From the NCBI RefSeq assembly GCF_030813415.1, contig NZ_JAUSUF010000003.1, positions 1-64,000 on the forward strand: a stretch of DNA of 64,000 nt, in the 5' to 3' direction. The translations under genes and the position numbers were made by a program. This document shows positions 7,632 to 16,801 of this stretch, piece by piece. This DNA comes from Eubacterium multiforme. GTDB lineage: Bacteria > Bacillota > Clostridia > Clostridiales > Clostridiaceae. The notes beneath the pieces were generated by a model. That model worked only from the letters and a program-made list of their open reading frames with translations, searched no databases and was not told the origin of the DNA. The first letter of the stretch is position 1. Every line of letters begins with the position of its first letter.

Positions 7632-8973
7632 TGAATACAAATTATCTGATAAATACTTAGACTTTTTAAAACATGAAGCACCAGTAGAATTTCTAGAAGG
7701 TACAACAGCAGCAGGTAAAACAACAGTAGGAATACTTAAGTTTATGTTAAAGGTTGCAAAGTCAAACAAGAAGATGCATGTTATAGCATCTAAGACAACA
7801 GGTGTATGCGAAAAGAATATAATACAAAAGGAATATGGAATATGTGACGTATTTGGAGATTTAGTCAGGTACAATGGTAATGGTGATAAGGATAATAAGA
7901 TACCACATATTCTGTATCATACACCTTCAGGAGATAAAGTAATTTATATTCTAGGTTATGATAATGCTGATAAGTGGAAGATGGCTCTAGGTTCTCAATT
8001 TGGATGTGTTTTGATTGATGAGATTAATACAGCAAGTATAGAGTTTGTAAGAGAGATATGTACCAGAAATGATTACTTAATGGCTACACTTAATCCAGAT
8101 GATCCTAACTTACCTATATATGATGAATTTATTAATTGCAGTAGACCATTAGAAAAATATAAAACTGATGTTCCAAAAGAAATAATGGAGCAATTAAATT
8201 CAGAACCAAAGCCTAATTGGACTTATTGGTTCTTTTCTTTTTATGATAATGCAAGTTTATCTGATGAAGATATAGAGAAGAAAAAGACAAGTGCTCCTAA
8301 AGGTACAAAACTTTATAAGAATAAGATATTAGGTTTAAGAGGTAGAGCAACAGGACTTATATTCTCTAACTTTGAAAGAAAGAATAATGTAATTACTAAA
8401 GAAAAAGCCAAGGGAATGAAGTTTGTTCAATTTACAGCAGGACTTGATACAGCATATTCTCAAAATAGTCCAGATACATTTGCATTTACTTTCTTAGGTA
8501 TTACAGATAAGAAAGAGTTAGTAATAATAGATGAAGAAGTATATAACAATAAGGATTTAGAAATACCTTTAGCACCATCAGATATAGCTCCTAAATACTT
8601 TAAGTTCTTAGAAAAGAATAGAAAGAATTGGGGATTTGCTAGAGATGTATTTATAGATTGTGCTGACCAAGCAACAATAACGGAGCTTAAGAAGTTTAAG
8701 AGAACTAATGCTTGTATGTATAACTTTATTAACTCTTATAAGAAGGTAACTATACTAGATAGAATACATTTAATGCTAGGTTGGATAAATGTTAATGGTA
8801 AAGTATTTTATTATGTTGTAGATACTTGTAAAGAGCATATAAGAGAACTTGAATGTTATTCATGGAAAGAAGATAAGTATGAGCCAGAAGATGCAAACGA
8901 TCATACAATTAACTCTAGTCAGTATGCATGGATACCATTTAGGAAGATGATTGGAGATTATAAGGAGGAATAG
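7624..8973 (+). CDS. terL: Phage terminase large subunit, 449 aa
   Basis: Packaging motor ATPase and headful/cos nuclease. Walker A-type GTTAAGKTT at residues 26-34, Walker B CVLIDEINTA near residue 133, coupling region MATLNPDDPN. The C-terminal RNase H-like nuclease domain begins at TAGLDTAYSQNSPDTFAF (first metal Asp near residue 277) with FIDCADQ further on and a late Asp-rich ANDHTINS site. Full family length (PBSX/Terminase_3-6 type). Followed by portal two bases later. Confidence 0.95.
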   Translation: MSDEYKLSDKYLDFLKHEAPVEFLEGTTAAGKTTVGILKFMLKVAKSNKKMHVIASKTTGVCEKNIIQKEYGICDVFGDLVRYNGNGDKDNKIPHILYHTPSGDKVIYILGYDNADKWKMALGSQFGCVLIDEINTASIEFVREICTRNDYLMATLNPDDPNLPIYDEFINCSRPLEKYKTDVPKEIMEQLNSEPKPNWTYWFFSFYDNASLSDEDIEKKKTSAPKGTKLYKNKILGLRGRATGLIFSNFERKNNVITKEKAKGMKFVQFTAGLDTAYSQNSPDTFAFTFLGITDKKELVIIDEEVYNNKDLEIPLAPSDIAPKYFKFLEKNRKNWGFARDVFIDCADQATITELKKFKRTNACMYNFINSYKKVTILDRIHLMLGWINVNGKVFYYVVDTCKEHIRELECYSWKEDKYEPEDANDHTINSSQYAWIPFRKMIGDYKEE

Positions 8974-8975
8974 AA

Positions 8976-10490
8976 ATGGGGTGGTTTAAGAGTATGTTAA
9001 CTAATGCGGCTATAAAGTTATTAGATATACAACCTGCTATAGCTAAACCAGTAATTATAAAAGAGCCTTTATCCTTTGAAGGCAATGTTATGAAAAATAG
9101 GATGTGGTATAGAGGTGATCCGTCAGAACTAGACCAATTTTTTAAGGGTACTGTAATGGACCAAGTAAGTAGAAGTAGATTTTGGGCAGCAGTTCCAAGT
9201 GATAAATTAAATATAAGAAAAATGCATTCAGGATTACCAGCAATAATAGTTGAAACTTTAGCTGATATTGTTGTAAGTGATATAAGTAATATATCAATTG
9301 AAGATAAAGAAACATTTAAATTATGGGAAGACATAAGTAATGATAATAAGTTTTATAAGTTATTAAAAAAATCATTAATAGAAACACTTGTTACTGGTGA
9401 TGGAGCATATAAGATAACTATTGATACTGATATTACTCTATATCCTATTTTAGAGTTTTATTCTGGTGAAAGAGTTGATTATACAATAAAAAGAGGTAGA
9501 CTACAGGAAGTATTATTTTATACTGATTATTCTGTTAGAAATAATAATTATAGATTGATAGAAACATTTGGTAAAGGATATATAAGAAATAAACTTATAG
9601 ATCAAAGAGGTGCAGAGGTTCCTTTAAATACTATTCCTGAATTATCAGAATTAAAAGATGTAACTTATGATGGTAAGTTTATAATGGCAATACCTTTAAA
9701 ATTCTTTGAATCTCAAAAGTGGAGTAATAGAGGTAAATCATTATTTGATAATAAAGCAGATTCATTTGATAGCTTAGATGAAGTCATATCACAATGGATA
9801 GATGCTATAAGAAATGGTAGAGTCCAAAAGTATATACCAGAGGATTTATTGCCTAAAGACTCACAAGGGCAAATTATGGAGCCTAATCCTTTTGATAATC
9901 AATTTATAAAGATTGGTACAAGTTTAGCAGAAGATGCAAAAAATGAAATAAATATGGTACAGCCAGAAATACGTTATGAAGCTTTCATAGAAAGTTATGC
10001 TAAAGCACTAGATATGTGTTTGCAAGGTATAATAAGTCCTGCAACATTAGGTATAGATTTAAAGAAACTAGATAATGCTGAAGCTCAAAGAGAAAAAGAA
10101 AAAACTACTTTGTATACTAGAAAGAAAATAGTAGATGAATTACAAGAAGTTATACCAGAACTTATAAATACATTGATTAAAGTTAATAGCATATTTATAA
10201 GTAGAAAAGCGATTAATGATGCTCTAGATGTTACTATAGATTTTGGAGAGTATGCTTCACCGTCATTTAATGATAAGGTAGAAACTATAGGTAAGGCTAA
10301 AAACTATGGTGTTATGTCTATAGAACAGTGTGTCGAAGAATTATATGGTGATACATGGACAGAAGAAGAAAAGGAAGAAGAAATTAAAAGGCTTAAAGAT
10401 GAACAAGGTCTTAATGAAGTTGATGAACCTAAGTCAGTAGATGATGAAGATTTGAATTTAGAGGATGAAGAAGATGGACAAGAAGAATAA
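8976..10490 (+). CDS. Phage portal protein, 504 aa
   Basis: The dodecameric ring at the capsid vertex. The length, the acidic C-terminal tail (the last 25 residues almost all Asp/Glu) and the position straight after terL fit SPP1/A118-type portals. Visible portal-like parts include an N-terminal wing, the DGAYKITIDTDITLYP beta segment and a long C-terminal helical crown. ATG follows AAGGAGGAATAGAA. It overlaps the minor head gene by 17 bases. Confidence 0.9.
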   Translation: MGWFKSMLTNAAIKLLDIQPAIAKPVIIKEPLSFEGNVMKNRMWYRGDPSELDQFFKGTVMDQVSRSRFWAAVPSDKLNIRKMHSGLPAIIVETLADIVVSDISNISIEDKETFKLWEDISNDNKFYKLLKKSLIETLVTGDGAYKITIDTDITLYPILEFYSGERVDYTIKRGRLQEVLFYTDYSVRNNNYRLIETFGKGYIRNKLIDQRGAEVPLNTIPELSELKDVTYDGKFIMAIPLKFFESQKWSNRGKSLFDNKADSFDSLDEVISQWIDAIRNGRVQKYIPEDLLPKDSQGQIMEPNPFDNQFIKIGTSLAEDAKNEINMVQPEIRYEAFIESYAKALDMCLQGIISPATLGIDLKKLDNAEAQREKEKTTLYTRKKIVDELQEVIPELINTLIKVNSIFISRKAINDALDVTIDFGEYASPSFNDKVETIGKAKNYGVMSIEQCVEELYGDTWTEEEKEEEIKRLKDEQGLNEVDEPKSVDDEDLNLEDEEDGQEE

Positions 10491-12117
10491 GCCATCAAAA
10501 TTAAAAGATATTCTAAATAAGTTAACCAGAAAGAAAATTAAAGATAATGCTAAGAAGGAAAGAGATAAGTCATATGATATTAGAAAGATATTCGAGCAGA
10601 TGGAGCTTGATTTAATTTCTAGTATGCATAAGGCTTTTTATTTTCACAAAAAGCAGCAGGAAGATGAAGGTTTTAATTGGGAACAATGGCAACGTACTAA
10701 ACTTAGAGAATTAGAAAAGTACAGAAAAAGAAATAAAAAGATAGTTGAAAGCTATAATAAGCCTATACAAGAAGCTATAGAAAGAGAAATAAAAGGTAAC
10801 TTTATAAATGGTGAAGATAATGTAGAAAAACTCATAGATAAGGTTAAGGTTCAATTCCCAGAAGATATAAAGGAATCTCAAACAATTAAGGAGTATATAT
10901 CCAAGGAGCTAGGAAAAGAGAGTACATCTCAAGTTGAAGAAAACTTCTTTGGTATCAATGAAAAGAAGCTTAATGCATTACAAGAAACAGTTGCAAATGA
11001 TTTAAAGAAAGCACAATATTCTGTTCTTAGAAAGATGGATGATGTATATAGACAAACTATATTTAAGACTCATATGTATTTACAGAGCGGTACTAAGACA
11101 GTAAATCAAGCTATAGACATGGCAACTAAGGACTTCTTAGACAAAGGTATAAATAGCATAGTATATAAAGATGGCAAGAGAGTTAATATTGCTAGTTATG
11201 CAGAAATGTGTTTAAGAACAGCAAGTCAAAGAGCTACGTTTCTTGGAGAAGGTAAAAAGCGTGATGAATATGAAATACATTTAATAGTTGTAAGTGCACA
11301 TGCTAATACTTGTAAGATGTGTGAGCCATGGCAAGGGAAAATATTAATAGATGATGTATTTTCTCATGGAACTAAAGAAGATGGTCCATATCCACTACTT
11401 AGTAAAGCTATAACAGAAGGTTTATTGCATCCTAACTGTAGACATACATTAATAACATATTTTTCAGGTATAACAAGATTGCCAACTATACCAGATGGAG
11501 CTGAAGCCATTAAACTTTATGAGAAGGAACAAAAGCAAAGATACTATGAAAGGCAACTTAGAAAGTGGAAAAGGTTTGAGGTTGGTACTTGTGATGAAGA
11601 AAGTAAGAATATAGCACATAATAAAGTAAAAGAGCTACAAAAAGCATTAAGAAAGCATATAGAAGATAATAAGCAGCTTAGAAGAAATTACAATAGAGAA
11701 GAAGCAAGAGCAGGATTAAATATTGAAGATGATAATATTAAGGCTCAAGTATTGAAGCAAAAGATTTTAAATGCTAAAATTAAAGAAATTAGAGAGTATA
11801 TAAGAAATAAACAACTTTTAGAAATAGAAGAAGGTAAGCAGGGTAAACATATCTTAGGTCATAACAATTATAAAGAAGGTAGAAGTTATTTAAATATATC
11901 TTTAGAAGAAGCACAAGAATTTGTTAATAAATATGCAGGTACTGGAGAAGTAAACTTTAACAGGAAAGGTGAATGGGATAAAAAAGAGCTCATAAGCGTA
12001 AAGAAAGATATAGGTATGAATGTAAATAATAAAACAGGAATAGAAACTCATACTAATAAATTTAAAATACACTATTCTAATAAAGGAACTCATATAGTTC
12101 CAACGTTAAAGGAGTGA
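10474..12117 (+). CDS. Phage minor head protein fused to C-terminal Ntox50-type toxin domain, 547 aa
   Basis: Residues 1-340 are a minor head (Mu gpF/SPP1 gp7-like) protein: a long helical lead, then HANTCKMCEPWQGK and HPNCRHT, the Cys/His zinc-type core of this family. After a coiled-coil linker (345-450) the last 93 residues match the polymorphic toxin type 50 (Ntox50) pattern: KQGKHILGHNNYKEGRS, then KYAGTGEV, and at the end KIHYSNKGTHIVP, with conserved His/Tyr/Thr expected for an RNase of the BECR fold. ATG 10474 is nine bases after GAGG; ATG 10465 is possible. Such fusions occur in Firmicute phages; whether the domain is toxic or injected is not known from this sequence. Confidence 0.88.
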   Translation: MDKKNKPSKLKDILNKLTRKKIKDNAKKERDKSYDIRKIFEQMELDLISSMHKAFYFHKKQQEDEGFNWEQWQRTKLRELEKYRKRNKKIVESYNKPIQEAIEREIKGNFINGEDNVEKLIDKVKVQFPEDIKESQTIKEYISKELGKESTSQVEENFFGINEKKLNALQETVANDLKKAQYSVLRKMDDVYRQTIFKTHMYLQSGTKTVNQAIDMATKDFLDKGINSIVYKDGKRVNIASYAEMCLRTASQRATFLGEGKKRDEYEIHLIVVSAHANTCKMCEPWQGKILIDDVFSHGTKEDGPYPLLSKAITEGLLHPNCRHTLITYFSGITRLPTIPDGAEAIKLYEKEQKQRYYERQLRKWKRFEVGTCDEESKNIAHNKVKELQKALRKHIEDNKQLRRNYNREEARAGLNIEDDNIKAQVLKQKILNAKIKEIREYIRNKQLLEIEEGKQGKHILGHNNYKEGRSYLNISLEEAQEFVNKYAGTGEVNFNRKGEWDKKELISVKKDIGMNVNNKTGIETHTNKFKIHYSNKGTHIVPTLKE

Positions 12118-12121
12118 TAGA

Positions 12122-12313
12122 ATGAAATTATGGGAATATGTAGGCAAAAATATAAAAATTACTTGTATAGATAATCAGATAATAAAAGGAAAATGTAATG
12201 GGTATACACAAGCTTTAGATAATGATCCAGAGATAGATAGTATTTCAATAGCAAGAACTGGTTATGGAATAGAAATATATGAAAATGAAATAAAATCTAT
12301 AGAGGTAATATAG
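12122..12313 (+). CDS. Small Sm/SH3-like phage protein after Ntox50 fusion, 63 aa
   Basis: A compact all-beta pattern: WEYVGKNIKITCIDNQIIKG, then short strands and a final YENEIKSIEVI, resembling the LSM/Sm barrel type common in Firmicute prophages. It starts four bases after the Ntox50 fusion gene, with AAGGAGTGATAGA as ribosome site. The tight linkage suggests a partner, and an immunity role for Ntox50 is possible but unproven. It may equally be a head accessory or RNA/DNA-binding protein. Confidence 0.72.
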   Translation: MKLWEYVGKNIKITCIDNQIIKGKCNGYTQALDNDPEIDSISIARTGYGIEIYENEIKSIEVI

Positions 12314-12375
12314 AGCGCTTACTAAATTAGAAGGTGGGTGCTTTTATTATGCCTAAAATTAAGGAGGATTAGATT

Positions 12376-12639
12376 ATGGCAAAGTATAGAAAGAAACCAG
12401 TCGTAATTGAAGCTATGCAGTTTACAGATGAAACAAAGGAAGATGTATATCTTTGGGCTAGTGAACAACAAATGAATATAGAACCTAGTTATGAAGATGG
12501 TATACCTTGTTTGAGAATACCAACATTAGAAGGTGAAATTTGTACCGTAGGTGATTATTTAATTAGAGGTATAAAAGGAGAATTTTATCCATGTAAGCCA
12601 GATATATTTAAACAAACATATGAGGAGGTAGTTGAATAA
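12376..12639 (+). CDS. PGDYG-motif phage protein, 87 aa
   Basis: Starts AKYRKKPVVIEAMQF and ends VGDYLIRGIKGEFYPCKP, the two hallmarks of the short PGDYG-type family found in many phages and prophages. Biochemical role unknown. ATG follows TTAAGGAGGATTAGATT, a strong ribosome site. It overlaps the next gene by one base. Confidence 0.85.
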   Translation: MAKYRKKPVVIEAMQFTDETKEDVYLWASEQQMNIEPSYEDGIPCLRIPTLEGEICTVGDYLIRGIKGEFYPCKPDIFKQTYEEVVE

Positions 12640-12884
12640 TGAAATTAAATGAAACAGTAAAAATGATGAATAGTTCTGACTATAAAGAAAGATTTAGAGC
12701 AGAATATTTACAGTTAAAAATTAGAATGAATGGATTAAGCAATATGCTTAAGAAATATAAAGAAGGTAAACTAACATTTAAACCTTCTTGCTCTTATGAA
12801 TTATTACGCACTCAATTGGTTTACATGGAATGCTATAAAAATGTACTTGAAGAAAGAGCAAAAGTTGAAAATATAGAATTATAA
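12639..12884 (+). CDS. Phage accessory protein, crAss001_48-like, 81 aa
   Basis: SDYKERFRAEYLQLKIRMNGL and the later TQLVYMECYKNVLEERA match the short helical family named after crAssphage gene 48, found next to PGDYG proteins in many phages. All helical, no Cys pair, no membrane segment. The ATG overlaps the upstream TAA and uses its GAGGAGGTAG ribosome site. Function unknown. A weak hairpin with a T-run follows the stop (12,886-12,912). Confidence 0.7.
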   Translation: MKLNETVKMMNSSDYKERFRAEYLQLKIRMNGLSNMLKKYKEGKLTFKPSCSYELLRTQLVYMECYKNVLEERAKVENIEL

Positions 12885-12977
12885 GTCTTAGAAATAAGGC
12901 TTTTTATTTTGCCCAAAACTTGCTTAAGGCACTAAAAGATGCATGGAATTATTAAGATTAAGAAAGGATTGATTAAT

Positions 12978-13571
12978 ATGGCAAATTTAAAAGAAATATT
13001 AGGTGATAGCTTTAAGAGTTTACCAGAAGATATTAAAAGTAAATATAAAGATGTTGACTTAGTTGATAGTTCTAATTATGTTGAAAAATCTAAATTTGAT
13101 GAGGTTTCACAGTCTAACAAGCAATTAGAAACAGATATTAAAGACAGAGATAAACAATTAGAAGATTTAAAAAAATCAACTGGTGATAATGAAGAACTTA
13201 AAAAGCAAATTGAACAACTTCAATCTGATAATAAAAAGAAAGATGAAGATTACCAAGCAGAGCTTAAGGATTTAAAATTGACTAATGCTATTAAATTAGC
13301 TATTTCAGGAAAAGCACAAGATAGTGATTTAGTGGCTAGTTTAATTGATAAAACCAAATTAATATTAAGTGAAGACGGGAAAGTTACAGGGCTTGATGAA
13401 CAGGTTAAGGGGTTAGAAGAAAATAAGGCTTTTTTATTTAAGAGTGAAGAAAATGATAATCCATTACCTGGTTTTAAATTAGGAAGTGATGGAGATCAAA
13501 AACATAATGATCCAGGTATAAGTATGAGAGATGCTATAGCATCACATATTCAATCACAAATACAAAAATAA
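12978..13571 (+). CDS. Phage capsid scaffolding protein, 197 aa
   Basis: Guides capsid assembly and is lost from mature heads. Position just before the major capsid gene, a strong acidic/Lys coiled coil (residues 30-95, KQLETDIKDRDKQLEDLKK-type heptads) and the C-terminal helical segment fit the GP20/scaffold family. ATG 12978 follows AGAAAGGATTGATTAAT; the 13 extra upstream codons are unlikely to be used. Confidence 0.88.
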   Translation: MANLKEILGDSFKSLPEDIKSKYKDVDLVDSSNYVEKSKFDEVSQSNKQLETDIKDRDKQLEDLKKSTGDNEELKKQIEQLQSDNKKKDEDYQAELKDLKLTNAIKLAISGKAQDSDLVASLIDKTKLILSEDGKVTGLDEQVKGLEENKAFLFKSEENDNPLPGFKLGSDGDQKHNDPGISMRDAIASHIQSQIQK

Positions 13572-13593
13572 ATTTAAAGGGAGATGATTTTAT

Positions 13594-14556
13594 ATGCCAG
13601 TAACATTAGCAGAGGCAAAATTAAATGTACAAGATGCATTACAAATGGGGGTAATTGATGAATTTAGAAAATCAAATTGGATTCTAGATCATTTAACATT
13701 TGATGATGCAGTTTCACCAACAGGTGGTGGAGCAACACTTACTTATTCATATACTAGATTAAAAACACAACCAACAGCTGGATTCAGAGATATTAATAAA
13801 GAGTATTCACCAAGTGAAGTTACTAAGGAAAGACATTCAGTAGATATAAAGATATTTGGTGGTAGCTATCAAATTGATAGAGTTATAGCTAACATGGGTG
13901 GTATCATTTCAGAAGTAGAATTACAACAAGCTCAAAAAATTAAAGCAGCTCAAGCTTTATTCAATGATACTTTTATAAACGGGGATAGTGCAACAGATAG
14001 CAAAGCATTTGATGGATTAGAAAAAGCTTTAAAAGGTTCTTCTACTGAATATAATTCAGGTGAAAGTAGTATTATTGATTTATCAACATCTAAAGCTGTA
14101 ACAGATAATTATACAGCATTTTTAGATATGCTAGATGAATTCCTAACTACATTAGATGGAACACCATCATTTATAGCAGGTAATACAAAACTTATATCTA
14201 AATTAAGAGCATGTGCAAGAAGAGCTAGTATGTATCAAGTAACAAAAAATGATTGGGGACAACAAGTAGAATCTTATGGGAATATACCATTTGTAGATTT
14301 AGGTACAAAGCCAGGAACTAATGAAGAAGTAGTTGCGACTGATTCTTCAAAAGGAACAACATCATTATATGTTGCTAGACTAGGTTTAGATGGATTACAT
14401 GGAGTATCTATGGCAGGAGTATCACCAGTACAAACATGGTTACCTGATTTCAAAACTGCAGGAGCTGTAAAAACTGGTGAAGTTGAAATGAATGCAGCTA
14501 TAGCATTAAAAGCTAGTAAAGCTGCAGGAGTATTTAGAAATATAAAAGTTAAATAG
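13594..14556 (+). CDS. Phage major capsid protein, 320 aa
   Basis: HK97-fold shell protein. The N-terminus PVTLAEAKLNVQDALQMG, the GGGATLTYSYTRL and YQIDRVIANMGG segments and the C-terminal GVFRNIKVK are typical of the coat proteins paired with this scaffold type in clostridial phages. The protein is small, Gly/Ala/Thr-rich and close to neutral, with no long N-terminal delta domain because a separate scaffold exists. ATG follows AAAGGGAGATGATTTTAT. Confidence 0.92.
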   Translation: MPVTLAEAKLNVQDALQMGVIDEFRKSNWILDHLTFDDAVSPTGGGATLTYSYTRLKTQPTAGFRDINKEYSPSEVTKERHSVDIKIFGGSYQIDRVIANMGGIISEVELQQAQKIKAAQALFNDTFINGDSATDSKAFDGLEKALKGSSTEYNSGESSIIDLSTSKAVTDNYTAFLDMLDEFLTTLDGTPSFIAGNTKLISKLRACARRASMYQVTKNDWGQQVESYGNIPFVDLGTKPGTNEEVVATDSSKGTTSLYVARLGLDGLHGVSMAGVSPVQTWLPDFKTAGAVKTGEVEMNAAIALKASKAAGVFRNIKVK

Positions 14557-14567
14557 GAGGTATCGGT

Positions 14568-14852
14568 ATGGCTAAAATAATAGCACCAAATAAACAATAC
14601 ACTGGCACTAGTGCTAGTGTATATTTTTGTAATGGAATTGGAGAAACAACTAATGAAGATTTAATTAGTTGGTTTAAGGAACATGGTTATAGTGTTGTAG
14701 AAGAAGATATTGCAAAAAAAGATAAGAGTATAGATGAAATGTCAGTAGAGGAACTTATAGCTTATGCAAATGAACATAACATAGACATAGGAAAAGCTAC
14801 AACACAAAGTGGAATAATAGAGAAGATTAAAGCAGCAGAACAAGGTGAATAA
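14568..14852 (+). CDS. Head-decoration/fibre-like protein with HeH/LEM-type C-terminus, 94 aa
   Basis: Residues 1-45 form a beta-rich start (TGTSASVYFCNGIGET) that reads like the small head proteins after the coat gene. Residues 50-92 (EMSVEELIAYANEHNIDIGK) resemble the HeH/LEM or Rho-N helical hairpin that ends many phage head-associated proteins. ATG follows TAGGAGGTATCGGT. Domain naming is by pattern only. Confidence 0.7.
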   Translation: MAKIIAPNKQYTGTSASVYFCNGIGETTNEDLISWFKEHGYSVVEEDIAKKDKSIDEMSVEELIAYANEHNIDIGKATTQSGIIEKIKAAEQGE

Positions 14853-14853
14853 T

Positions 14854-15216
14854 ATGTCTTATGTAGATAGTTCGTACTATAGGGATAAGTTTAAAGGGAA
14901 AATACTTTCTGGTGAAGATAATGAAAGCAAACTTGAAAGAGCAAGTGATCAGATAGATGTTTTAACTTATAACAGAATAATAGGAATAGAATTTAAGAAT
15001 TTGTCTCCATTTCAACAAGATAAAGTAAAGAAAGCAATATGTTTACAAGCTGAATTTATAGAGCAATATGGTGATTTTATTAATATGCCTTTAAGTTCTT
15101 ATTCTGTTGGAGGTACATCCGTTAGTTTTAATGGGAGTATTGTAAATGGAATAACTACAACTAAGGAAGTTATTAATTATATATCTCAAACAGGACTGAA
15201 TAGTAGGAGGTTATAG
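14854..15216 (+). CDS. Head-tail connector protein (gp6/gp15-like), 120 aa
   Basis: A helical ring protein that docks on the portal. It starts SYVDSSYYRDKFKG, contains ASDQIDVLTYNRI and FQQDKVKKAICLQAEF, a pattern shared by HK97 gp6/SPP1 gp15-type connectors, and has a central Gly/Ser-rich loop. ATG 14854 is preferred over GTG 14845; it follows AAGGTGAATAAT. Confidence 0.82.
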   Translation: MSYVDSSYYRDKFKGKILSGEDNESKLERASDQIDVLTYNRIIGIEFKNLSPFQQDKVKKAICLQAEFIEQYGDFINMPLSSYSVGGTSVSFNGSIVNGITTTKEVINYISQTGLNSRRL

Positions 15217-15218
15217 TT

Positions 15219-15545
15219 ATGGGTGTTAAGTTACCATTTCCTAAATGGATTTTAAATACTCCAGTAGAAGTTTATCAAACATTTATTAATGAAGATGGAG
15301 AGCCAGTAGAAATTCTTTTATATGATGGTTTATGTAATTACAATGAAAAGAGTAAGCAAACTTTAGATGCAGAGCGCAGACTTGTAACCTTAAGTGGTAA
15401 AGTTATTATTGAAGGTGATATTAATCCAGGTAAATTAATAGAAGGATTTATTAAAATCGGAGAACTTAAAAAGGATATTTATAAATCTTCAAGACCAAGG
15501 AATCCAGATGGTTCTGTATTTAGCACAGAATTGGAGCTTATCTGA
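15219..15545 (+). CDS. Head closure protein, 108 aa
   Basis: A beta-rich protein in the usual place of head completion/stopper proteins (SPP1 gp16-type), between the connector and the gp10-like protein. WILNTPVEVYQTFINEDGEP at the N-terminus and YKSSRPRNPDGSVFSTEL near the end fit this small barrel family. ATG after GGAGGTTATAGTT. The stop overlaps the next ATG by one base. Confidence 0.75.
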   Translation: MGVKLPFPKWILNTPVEVYQTFINEDGEPVEILLYDGLCNYNEKSKQTLDAERRLVTLSGKVIIEGDINPGKLIEGFIKIGELKKDIYKSSRPRNPDGSVFSTELELI

Positions 15546-15928
15546 TGAAAACTAAAGTAACAATAAAATTAGATAGGGCAAAGATAAATACAATAGTAAA
15601 TGCTAAAAATAAGGCTTTAGAGGAAACTACAGAGGCTATATTAAGTGATATTAAGACAAGTGCTGTAGTTCCTAAAGATACTGGAGAACTTGAAAGAAGT
15701 GGTTTTGTTGATTTATCAAGGATAGATTCTGGAGCAACATCCATAATTTTTGATACACCATATGCAAGAAGATTATATTGGCATCCAGAGTATAACTTTA
15801 GGCAAGATAAAAACATAAATGCACAAGGTAAATGGATGCAGTCTTATATTGATGGAGATAATAAAGAATTTGTTGTTAATGCATACAAAGAAAATTTAAA
15901 AAAATTTAGCAAAGGATTGATTAAATAA
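15545..15928 (+). CDS. Minor capsid/tail-completion protein (gp10-like), 127 aa
   Basis: Shows VPKDTGELERSGFVD and FDTPYARRLYWHPEYNFR, the paired motifs of the minor-capsid/HK97-gp10 families that help join tail to head. Ends in a basic helix. Stop-start overlaps of one base on both sides show strong translational coupling with its neighbours. Confidence 0.85.
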   Translation: MKTKVTIKLDRAKINTIVNAKNKALEETTEAILSDIKTSAVVPKDTGELERSGFVDLSRIDSGATSIIFDTPYARRLYWHPEYNFRQDKNINAQGKWMQSYIDGDNKEFVVNAYKENLKKFSKGLIK

Positions 15929-16314
15929 TGTTGCTAAGTGAAGTAAGAGAATATTTAAAAAGTAAAATAGAATGTCCTCAATGGTATATAGGAAAGATTG
16001 ATGCAACTAAAGAAAAGTGTATAGGGATTTATAGTATAAGAGGTCCTAAAAGTCATATAGCCTTAGGTGGTTTAGCAAATACAAGCTATTCTACTAAGGC
16101 TATTTCTATATTAGTCCATTGGGGCAATAATGCTAATAAAGCAGAACAAAAAGCACAGGATGTATATAATAGTTTATTTGGTCAAAATGCTATCATAGGT
16201 GGCAAGCGAGTAATAGATTTTAATATGAAAACTACAGAGCCTATAAGTGTTGGAACAGATAAAAATGGTATATACGAATATGTGATAGAAGTAAATATAA
16301 TACATGAAAGGTAG
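15928..16314 (+). CDS. Tail terminator-like minor capsid protein, 128 aa
   Basis: Mixed alpha/beta, of the size and place of tail terminators (SPP1 gp17-type; Minor_capsid_3). VREYLKSKIECPQWYIG start, central ISILVHWGNNANKAEQKAQDVYN helix-strand unit, and a final EYVIEVNII strand are typical. Caps tail tube polymerisation. ATG overlaps the upstream TAA. Confidence 0.78.
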   Translation: MLLSEVREYLKSKIECPQWYIGKIDATKEKCIGIYSIRGPKSHIALGGLANTSYSTKAISILVHWGNNANKAEQKAQDVYNSLFGQNAIIGGKRVIDFNMKTTEPISVGTDKNGIYEYVIEVNIIHER

Positions 16315-16322
16315 GTAATATA

Positions 16323-16790
16323 ATGGCAGGATTTGAAGGAGTATTTCCAGTATATAATCTTAAATTCAAAATAGGAACAAAAGGAAAAGCAAGTACCGAA
16401 AAAGAAATGGTTGAAATAGCAGACATGGAGAATTTCGGTATAAAGATAGATGGTAAGGTGCAGGACTGGACACCTATGAATACGGCAGGATGGGCTAGAA
16501 ATTTAATGACAGGAAAAGCCTTTTCTTTATCTCTAAAAGGTAAAAGACATGTAGGTGATCCAGGTAATGATTATGTTGCAGGTGTTGCTTGGAAAGATGG
16601 ATTAGATTGTAGTTCAAAAGGTGCTATAGAATTTCCAGATGGTTCAAAACTTGCATTTGATTGTGTAATTGATGTTAAGAATGTTGGTGGAGATGATAGT
16701 ACAAAGGTTGCACCACTTGAATTTGATTTAAAGGGTGATGGTAAACCAACATATACACCAGGAACACCATCATCAGAATTAAGTCATTAG
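16323..16790 (+). CDS. Major tail tube protein, 155 aa
   Basis: Gly-rich beta-sandwich protein polymerising into the tail tube. VEIADMENFGIKIDGKVQDW, GWARNLMTGKAFSLSLKGKR and DGSKLAFDCVIDVKNVGG match the tail-tube family of clostridial siphoviruses. ATG after AAAGGTAGGTAATATA. Directly precedes the chaperone pair. Confidence 0.88.
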   Translation: MAGFEGVFPVYNLKFKIGTKGKASTEKEMVEIADMENFGIKIDGKVQDWTPMNTAGWARNLMTGKAFSLSLKGKRHVGDPGNDYVAGVAWKDGLDCSSKGAIEFPDGSKLAFDCVIDVKNVGGDDSTKVAPLEFDLKGDGKPTYTPGTPSSELSH

Positions 16791-16801
16791 GAGGATAATT
16801 T

